Below, piece after piece: positions 21,831 to 26,131 of a stretch of 26,131 nt of DNA (its first letter is position 1; each line of letters starts with the position of its first letter). Both the position numbers and the translations under genes were made by a program. The notes under the pieces were generated by a model. The model saw nothing but the letters and a program-made list of their open reading frames with translations. It did not search any database and was not told the origin of the DNA. Source of the DNA: a virus; IMG/VR virus record IMGVR_UViG_3300005253_001103, positions 1 to 26,131 of that record; one strand, written 5' to 3'.

Positions 21831-22049
21831 ATGGTAGAGGCGATAGACCTGCACAAGAAGAACGGCCAATGGATGGCTACCTACGTCAACGCACCATTCG
21901 ATCACCCTGTACGCCGGGCCTTCGGCACCGACACACTCCCAACAGCGTTCAAGGCCACGGTACTAGAGGGCACGGTTCGGGCAGCAATACTGGCCCGCAA
22001 CCCCGGCGCCGACGTTCGTATCCGCAAGCCCACACCACAGCTGCGCTAG
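21831..22049 (+). CDS. Small protein of rightward operon, 72 aa
   Basis: The start is set by a strong AAGGAGAGGGAG site. The frame extends 10 codons further upstream but without a ribosome site. The product (IDLHKKNGQWMATYVNA; AFGTDTLPTAF; LARNPGADVRI) has a strand-helix pattern but no recognised motif. It is the first gene after the rightward promoter, a typical place for an early host-takeover or regulatory protein. About 80 bases without a visible gene follow. Confidence 0.65.
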   Translation: MVEAIDLHKKNGQWMATYVNAPFDHPVRRAFGTDTLPTAFKATVLEGTVRAAILARNPGADVRIRKPTPQLR

Positions 22050-22127
22050 GCGACCCTGACGCCTGCGCGGTCCCCGACTGGTGCGGGCGCTAGGGCCGAC
22101 TGGAAGCCCACAGGAGAGGAGCAGGAG

Positions 22128-22376
22128 ATGGCAGAGATGACGGACACGCAGGTAGAAGCGATGGGCTTCACCCAGGAGGCCAGCATCGGAGCGCCCAGCA
22201 TGGGCACAGCAACTATGGAGCACGAGCAGGCCACGGGCCACAAGGTACTCTCGTTCTTCTGGGACGCTCGCTGTCGCGGCTGCGAGGTTAAGTGGACGCG
22301 CACGTTCACCGGCGAACCGTTCAACCCGAACAAGGCCAGCCAGTTCTTCTACCGTGAAGAGCCCGCCCATGCCTAG
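22128..22376 (+). CDS. Small CxxC protein, 82 aa
   Basis: The N-terminal half is polar and Met/Thr/Glu-rich. The C-terminal half has SFFWDARCRGCEVKWTR, one CxxC with flanking aromatic residues, as in half a zinc ribbon. The double site AGGAGAGGAGCAGGAG precedes the ATG. The stop overlaps the next start by 8 bases (ATGCCTAG). Function unknown. Confidence 0.62.
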   Translation: MAEMTDTQVEAMGFTQEASIGAPSMGTATMEHEQATGHKVLSFFWDARCRGCEVKWTRTFTGEPFNPNKASQFFYREEPAHA

Positions 22377-22491
22377 CGTCACCTGTAAGCGCTGTGGGCA
22401 CGCCTGGACGCCGGCCGTGCCCCAGCCTAAGTCCTGCCCTAGGTGCAAGAGCTACCAGTGGCAGGAGCCCAGGAAGCGAGACCGAGAGTAA
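22369..22491 (+). CDS. Zinc-ribbon protein, 40 aa
   Basis: Two CxxC knuckles (CKRCGHAW and CPRCKSYQW) separated by about 12 residues form a minimal zinc ribbon with a basic tail (QEPRKRDRE). This type of CPRCxSYxW peptide is common in phages of environmental origin (from memory of the type). The ATG lies in the 8-base overlap with the upstream gene. It is followed by 10 bases and the next gene. Confidence 0.68.
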   Translation: MPSVTCKRCGHAWTPAVPQPKSCPRCKSYQWQEPRKRDRE

Positions 22492-22501
22492 GGAGCAGGA
22501 G

Positions 22502-22750
22502 ATGAAAGAGGATCCTGATTGCGGCTGCACCATAGAGAAATGGGACGTACAGCGCAGTGCCAGGGAACATGTCTTGATGGCGAGGTTGTCTGGGCGGCTG
22601 ATCTACTGCCCCATGCACAAGGCCGCGCCCGCGATGCTGGACGCGCTGGAACAGGTAGTGCAGCTCGGTCGGCACCAAGGGGGCAAAGACTTTAGGGCAA
22701 TCGCCCAACCTGTTATCGCCCAGGCTAGGGGCCAGGAGGTGGGGGCGTGA
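22502..22750 (+). CDS. Small Cys-containing protein, 82 aa
   Basis: The start follows AAGGAGCAGGAG. A longer frame to 22394 is a shadow of the zinc-ribbon gene and lacks a ribosome site. Cysteines lie in DCGC near the start and in IYCPMHKAAPAMLDAL, a C-x2-H motif with a following helix, a pattern I have seen in small phage proteins. The C-terminus is helical. The TGA overlaps the next GTG (GTGA). Confidence 0.65.
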   Translation: MKEDPDCGCTIEKWDVQRSAREHVLMARLSGRLIYCPMHKAAPAMLDALEQVVQLGRHQGGKDFRAIAQPVIAQARGQEVGA

Positions 22751-22965
22751 GCAAACGCAGGGTTGGCTACGTCGGCAAAGACAACGTGTCAGTGGGCGCA
22801 GCCTGGGAGGGCGTCGTTCACTGGGAGGCTAGCCCGGGCAGTCACCAAGCCCTCTGTAATGGGCGTAACTTCACGATGGCGGGCGACCCGGAGCTACTCG
22901 TTAAAGATCGCGGCATCCTTACGGATAAGCTGAACATCTGCAAACGCTGTCTAGCCAAGTCCTAG
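22747..22965 (+). CDS. Small CxxC protein, 72 aa
   Basis: The gene uses a GTG start within the 4-base overlap GTGA with the upstream stop. The product contains VHWEASPGSHQALCNGRNF and ends in CKRCLAKS; a Cys/His set could bind zinc. It is the last rightward gene and its stop overlaps the stop of the leftward gene by 4 bases, so the two operons collide tail to tail with no visible terminator. Confidence 0.6.
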   Translation: MSKRRVGYVGKDNVSVGAAWEGVVHWEASPGSHQALCNGRNFTMAGDPELLVKDRGILTDKLNICKRCLAKS

Positions 22966-23330
22966 CCCTCCCCGCACTGGTCGCAGGGCACTAGCTCGTG
23001 ATCCCAGGCCCCCTTCGAGGGCCGTGTCGCCGGCGGCGCCATCTTCACGATCCGGGCATCCCAGCAAGTCCAGCACTCTATCTCCTCCTCGTTCACCATC
23101 ACGATAGCTCCGGTGAACAAGAACTCCGGCCTGCTCGGGTCACGGTAGAGGTACGGACGATCCTTGTCCGGTATCAGCCCCCGCTCCAGCGCCAGCGGCT
23201 TCATCTGCACGGGCCTTGAGCGCTGCTTCAACCTCCTCGCGGCTGACGATGTTAAGGCCTCCGCCAGTTCCTTCTGCTGGCTGCGCTCCTGCTTGCTGGC
23301 CCCACCCAGCACCTCGCCTAGCTTCTCCAT
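22962..23330 (-). CDS. CxxC protein overlapping the replication-type gene, 122 aa
   Basis: The N-terminal 45 residues are helical and basic. The C-terminal part holds CWTCWD and, at the end, CDQCGEG, a two-knuckle zinc ribbon around a strand-rich core (LFTGAIVMVNEEEIE). The ATG at 23330 has AGGAAGG about 6 bases upstream, but then the gene overlaps the end of the upstream gene by 191 bases in another frame. A later ATG at 23204 would cut the overlap to 65 bases but has a weak ribosome site. In the overlap this frame has G or C at most third positions, which favours it as coding. Confidence 0.65.
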   Translation of the reverse strand: MEKLGEVLGGASKQERSQQKELAEALTSSAARRLKQRSRPVQMKPLALERGLIPDKDRPYLYRDPSRPEFLFTGAIVMVNEEEIECWTCWDARIVKMAPPATRPSKGAWDHELVPCDQCGEG

Positions 23331-24009
23331 CTAGCGCCTTCCTCACATATGCCCAGGGATCTCCCTTGGCCGTGATACCCGCTACCATCGCATCGACCAT
23401 TCGCATACTCGATAGCTTCTCGTGGAAGTCCCTCACGAGCGCGGCGGCGAAACCTCCATTTCGCTCGTACCCCAGGCTGTCACCGATGCGTACGAGGGCG
23501 CTTACCCGGTTGCCCTTGTTAGCAGCTAGGTACTCGGTCACGACCTCCTTGAAAACCGCAACCTCAGAAGCCGCCGCTGGTGGCGGCTGAGAGAGATCAT
23601 TCTCTGAATGATCGAGCGAAGCCGTACTCTCGTTAACATGGCTCTCGTTCTCCTCGTCACCGGTGAATAGGGGGGGGCCGCTGTCTTGCATAGGGGTGTC
23701 GTCAGGTAGCCTCCTGAACACCGTGTAGTAGTTGGTTAGCTGGCCCTTGTACTTAGGGTCGCCATCGCGCCTAGCTTGTATGTGTAGTGCCTTCGCTTTC
23801 ACCAACTCGCCCAGCGCACGGTCAACAGAACTTGGGGAACAGTTAGCCTTCTTGCCCAGGTAGGCGCGACTCGGATAGCTGCCCCCGTCTGCATCAGCGC
23901 ACCTCGCCAGCAGCCCGTACAGGCGGATAGCGCGATCGCTTACCCCGCTCTCTAGCAGCCACTCTGGGATGATGGCGAACGGGCCGGTGTCGCTCTGTAT
24001 GCGCTTCAT
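23140..24009 (-). CDS. Winged-helix replication-type protein, 289 aa
   Basis: Residues 8-100 form a helix-turn-helix/winged-helix domain. IIPEWLLESGVSDRAIRLYGLL and SRAYLGKKANCSPSSVDRALGEL show the usual recognition helix, as in phage replication initiators of the DnaD/O type. A Ser/Glu/Asp-rich linker (about 115-150) leads to a helical C-terminal domain with DPWAYVRKAL. The start at 24009 has AAGGAGGG just upstream; the longer frame to 24099 is a shadow of the next gene. The final 64 codons overlap another gene in a different frame and have atypical third-position use at first. Inferred role: origin binding and helicase loading. Confidence 0.72.
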   Translation of the reverse strand: MKRIQSDTGPFAIIPEWLLESGVSDRAIRLYGLLARCADADGGSYPSRAYLGKKANCSPSSVDRALGELVKAKALHIQARRDGDPKYKGQLTNYYTVFRRLPDDTPMQDSGPPLFTGDEENESHVNESTASLDHSENDLSQPPPAAASEVAVFKEVVTEYLAANKGNRVSALVRIGDSLGYERNGGFAAALVRDFHEKLSSMRMVDAMVAGITAKGDPWAYVRKALDGEARRGAGWGQQAGAQPAEGTGGGLNIVSREEVEAALKARADEAAGAGAGADTGQGSSVPLP

Positions 24010-24020
24010 GTTTCCCTCCT

Positions 24021-24233
24021 TCATAGCGTCTGCTTGCTCCTCGCTTCCGCCTCGGCCAGCGTCCCGCAGAACCTGATCACCTGGGCGCTCCGCCCCCACC
24101 CCTGGTGCCGGTCGTTCTGGTAGCTAAGCCTGAAGCTCAGCGTCCAGGGCTGCTCGCGGTCCCCGTAGCGGAGCACCTGCCAGCCCTGCGGCACATCGGC
24201 CTGCACGGGTACGCCATTGTTCTTGCCTCTCAC
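24021..24233 (-). CDS. Hypothetical phage protein, 70 aa
   Basis: The product contains QPWTLSFRLSYQNDRHQGWGRSAQV followed by IRFCGTLAEAEA, a strand-rich core and a helical end. The GTG start is in the 4-base overlap GTGA with the upstream stop. Eleven bases separate it from the replication-type gene. No metal or catalytic motif. Function unknown. Confidence 0.65.
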   Translation of the reverse strand: MRGKNNGVPVQADVPQGWQVLRYGDREQPWTLSFRLSYQNDRHQGWGRSAQVIRFCGTLAEAEARSKQTL

Positions 24234-24442
24234 GGTGCCTTGCCCAGCCCCTCGATGCGTCGGCGCAGCCTACTAGACCCAAGGCCCTGCCCGCCATCAC
24301 GGACGGCCTCTTCCAGCACCGCCAGGGCCAGGGCGCGGACCGCGTCCTCTAGCGCGGCGGCCACGCCCGCCGATGACCTCGTATAGGCCGTCGTTGTCTG
24401 TACCCTGCCGAACGCCTCTTCCAGGGTCTGCGGCTCACTCAT
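24230..24442 (-). CDS. Small helical protein, 70 aa
   Basis: Predicted all-helical, with an Ala/Val/Leu-rich centre (GVAAALEDAVRALALAVLEEAV) and a basic C-terminus (SSRLRRRIEGLGKAP). The helix is charged enough to be a soluble coiled coil rather than a membrane span. The ATG overlaps the upstream TGA (ATGA) and the stop overlaps the next GTG (GTGA), so all three small genes are coupled. Confidence 0.6.
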   Translation of the reverse strand: MSEPQTLEEAFGRVQTTTAYTRSSAGVAAALEDAVRALALAVLEEAVRDGGQGLGSSRLRRRIEGLGKAP

Positions 24443-24642
24443 GCCCGTCTCTTTCCTTGATAGAATGCGATCAGGGCACTCACCTGGCGACGTGATAGAA
24501 GAACGCGCTCACTCGGCTCTCCTCCGTCGTGCTCCTGCGTGATGCCCAGGTAGCCGCCAGTAGTCTTATCGAAGCGAACTGGCCAGGTATAGTTGCCTTC
24601 TGTTCCTGGGATGGTATCGCTGTAGCGTGTGATGTCGCTCAT
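24439..24642 (-). CDS. Hypothetical protein, 67 aa
   Basis: A near-perfect anti-16S match, AAGGAGGT, lies just upstream, so this gene is probably highly translated. The product starts SDITRYSDTIPGTEGNYTWPVRFD and ends in a helical, basic segment (LSRRQVSALIAFYQGKRRA). No cysteines. It is the first of three coupled genes before the replication-type gene. Function unknown. Confidence 0.62.
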   Translation of the reverse strand: MSDITRYSDTIPGTEGNYTWPVRFDKTTGGYLGITQEHDGGEPSERVLLSRRQVSALIAFYQGKRRA

Positions 24643-24663
24643 GCTCCTACCTCCTTCTGGGCC

Positions 24664-24674
24664 TAGGCTGTGTC
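24664..24674. repeat. 11-base repeat shared by two intergenic regions
   Basis: TAGGCTGTGTC occurs here and at 21719-21729, where it overlaps the -35 box of the leftward promoter. Here it lies in the 102-base gap between the methyltransferase gene and the 67-aa gene. The gap also holds a GGCGC/GCGCC inverted repeat at 24701-24715. The repeat could be a shared operator, but the match is short. Confidence 0.35.
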
Positions 24675-24744
24675 TCTGTTGCCCGCTCCGCTAGGACTAA
24701 GGCGCTAGGCGCGCCCTGGCGACGCCTGGGGGCATCCTGGCGGG

Positions 24745-25431
24745 TCATTGCTGCGCCCTCCGCACGGCCTGGGGCCGCAATACGAGGTTGCTCCCGCATC
24801 GTCGCTCAGCCTCATCACAGAATTGAGGGTTGATTTCGATGCCGATTGCTCTTCGCCCTGTCTGCTCTGCTGCCACCAGGACAGGGCCGACACCACAGCA
24901 AGGGTCAAGGATAAGATCTCCTGGCGACGTACTCGCTTCTATGAGTTGGCGCATTAAGGCGGCTGGCTTCTCGGTCGGGTGAGCCATCGCCTGGGCTGCG
25001 ATGCGATCCGCGAATAGGACATTTGAGGGCCGTCCGTTCCTGAGTAAGTGCCGCCCCTTCACGGCGAAGATGATCTCTTCATATTGACTAGCCCAGTTGC
25101 CCTTCAGATCGCCCATGCCCCAGTTGTTCTTGACCCAAATGAGTTTGTTGAGGGGTCGAAGGTAGTTCCCAACCATGTGCCACCAGTCCGGCGAAACGTC
25201 GAAGCGACAGAACAGATAGAATGCGCCCTCCTTCTTGAGAATCCGCTGAACTAGCGGGAGCAGTCGCCAGAGAATGTTGCCGTAGTCACCAATCATCGCT
25301 TCGCGTTCCTGCTTGGAGCGATGCCCAGATTGATATGCGATGCCGTAGGGCGGATCAGCGATGATGAGGTCTACTGACTCGGCAGCCATTTGGCTCATAT
25401 GCTCGATGCAGTCGCCCTGAATCAGCTCCAT
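24745..25431 (-). CDS. DNA methyltransferase (N6-adenine/N4-cytosine type), 228 aa
   Basis: The catalytic motif IIADPPYGIAY (DPPY at 26-29) comes before HPTEKP (151-156) and the SAM-binding region LDPCCGVGPVLVAAEQTGRRAIGIE (DPCCGVGP at 176-183), the beta-class motif order. DPPY favours adenine N6 methylation. The ATG shares one base with the upstream TGA (TGATG). The frame is open far upstream, but that part is a shadow of the neighbouring methyltransferase. No restriction endonuclease is adjacent, so the enzyme may be an orphan that protects phage DNA or acts in regulation. Its glycine-rich loop has CCGVG where the neighbour has FMGSG. Confidence 0.88.
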   Translation of the reverse strand: MELIQGDCIEHMSQMAAESVDLIIADPPYGIAYQSGHRSKQEREAMIGDYGNILWRLLPLVQRILKKEGAFYLFCRFDVSPDWWHMVGNYLRPLNKLIWVKNNWGMGDLKGNWASQYEEIIFAVKGRHLLRNGRPSNVLFADRIAAQAMAHPTEKPAALMRQLIEASTSPGDLILDPCCGVGPVLVAAEQTGRRAIGIEINPQFCDEAERRCGSNLVLRPQAVRRAQQ

Positions 25432-26129
25432 CACACGCCCTCCAGCTTCGCCTGCCCAGCCGGGGCGGGGCGGGGCGCGAGGGGCAGCACGCTCTGCGCT
25501 AGGCGCTGGGCGGCGATCTTGCAGTACTTCTCCCCGATCTCGATGCCGATGGCCTTGCGCCCCAGGTCTTTCGCTGCTCGCAGCGTCGTACCGCTGCCCA
25601 TGAAGGGGTCGAGGATGGTCTCGCCCTCCGCCGAACAGTTTTGTACCAGCCAGCGCCAGAGCGTGATGGGCTTCGGGCAAGGATGGTCGCGCTCGGGTCC
25701 CTTGGAGAAGTTCAGGGGGTCTTGGCGGAAGTAGTCTTGGCCGTGCCACTTCTTCGGTGGGTATCCATAGAGCAGCACTGGCTCCCACGCATTGAGCCCG
25801 CGCATACGGTTGTAGGCGACGGCTGAAGGCTTGTGCCAGCAGAGCATCCAAAGTGGGGCAGGGTAATTCCAGGCATACTTGATGCCCGGCGTGAAGACTA
25901 GGCGCTTCGTAAGGGCGCTCGTTAGATCGAACCAGGTTTCACAGAATATCTGGTAGTCAGCATCGCTCAGTACCTCATGGTTCTCATACGTGCGTTCGTT
26001 TGGGCCGATATTCTTGGAGTTATACGGCGGGTCCGTCAGCACGACGTCTACCGGCCCCAGCGTGGGCAGCACCTCGCGGCAGTCACCGTGATAGATCACG
26101 ATGCCGTCTCGCTCGTAGTAGGGCTTCAC
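25431..26129 (-). CDS. DNA methyltransferase (N6-adenine/N4-cytosine type), 232 aa
   Basis: The protein begins MKPYYERDGIVIYHGDC, a typical start for this family. It carries TDPPYNSKN (DPPY at 33-36), PCPKP (150-154) and LDPFMGSGTTLRAA (DPFMGSGTT at 174-182), again in beta-class order. The GTG start lies 2 bases from the window end, so a longer N-terminus cannot be ruled out, though the family start fits. It overlaps the next methyltransferase by one base. The two tandem enzymes have clearly different sequences and probably methylate different sites. A role in evading host restriction is likely from family knowledge. Confidence 0.88.
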   Translation of the reverse strand: MKPYYERDGIVIYHGDCREVLPTLGPVDVVLTDPPYNSKNIGPNERTYENHEVLSDADYQIFCETWFDLTSALTKRLVFTPGIKYAWNYPAPLWMLCWHKPSAVAYNRMRGLNAWEPVLLYGYPPKKWHGQDYFRQDPLNFSKGPERDHPCPKPITLWRWLVQNCSAEGETILDPFMGSGTTLRAAKDLGRKAIGIEIGEKYCKIAAQRLAQSVLPLAPRPAPAGQAKLEGV

Positions 26130-26131
26130 AC

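Noticed and set aside
21711-21905. Minus-strand ORF of 64 codons across the divergent promoter region
   Set aside because: It runs through both promoters and the start of the rightward operon and lacks a ribosome site.
22394-22501. N-terminal extension of the 82-aa gene in the rightward operon
   Set aside because: It is read through the zinc-ribbon gene in a different frame, and the ATG at 22502 has a much better ribosome site.
24010-24099. N-terminal extension of the winged-helix protein
   Set aside because: It overlaps the 70-aa gene, and the ATG at 24009 follows AAGGAGGG directly.
25432-25851. N-terminal extension of the second methyltransferase
   Set aside because: It lies within the other methyltransferase in another frame and gives an Arg/Pro/Ala-rich product; the family start is at 25431.
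1-26131. tRNA genes, CRISPR arrays, insertion sequences, integrase and att sites
   Set aside because: No cloverleaf, regularly spaced repeats, transposase motif or recombinase motif was found on reading the window.

Overview
This window is part of the genome of a tailed double-stranded DNA phage (or prophage), GC-rich (roughly 60 percent by eye). It contains a terminase small subunit, terminase large subunit, portal, scaffold and HK97-like major capsid protein in canonical order. All of these are on the minus strand, with tight start/stop overlaps. No integrase, tRNA, rRNA, CRISPR array, tape measure or endolysin was seen. The host cannot be named from this sequence. Frequent GTG starts and strong AGGAGG-type ribosome binding sites fit a high-GC bacterium, and the many small zinc-ribbon genes resemble environmental, uncultured phages.

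Layout, read along the minus strand. (1) 26129-24745: two overlapping DNA methyltransferases. (2) 24642-22962: three small coupled genes, a winged-helix replication-type protein, and a CxxC protein that overlaps the latter by 191 bases. (3) 22965-21831, plus strand: a short rightward operon of five small genes. (4) 21645-21830: a divergent control region with back-to-back sigma70-like promoters, a palindrome and direct repeats. (5) 21644-17491: terminase small subunit, a string of very small CxxC and other proteins, a PD-(D/E)XK nuclease of distinctly lower GC, the terminase large subunit and another zinc ribbon. (6) 17412-8566: portal, two small proteins, a 516-residue coiled-coil virion protein and a 1673-residue polyvalent protein carrying two ADP-ribosyltransferase-like modules. 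(7) 8563-8285: one plus-strand gene for an exported protein. (8) 8255-1: a Com-like zinc finger, a hairpin, the scaffold, the major capsid protein and a series of virion accessory genes, including a glycosyltransferase-methyltransferase fusion. The last gene runs off the left edge.

The most interesting points are these. A clear relative of phage Mu Com, a zinc-finger translational activator, lies directly upstream of a stem-loop that buries the ribosome binding site of the scaffold gene, the same arrangement as Mu com-mom but driving capsid genes. The giant virion protein has its central modules separated by four copies of a repeated linker DNA sequence, and these modules are lower in GC than their flanks. 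Two structural genes, the portal and the left-edge protein, have no ATG, GTG or TTG where they must begin, but do have perfect Shine-Dalgarno sites placed before ATT and ATC. Small genes repeatedly join through the same 8-base overlap, ATGCCTRR or ATGGCTAA.

All functional statements rest on motif reading, not on database searches.
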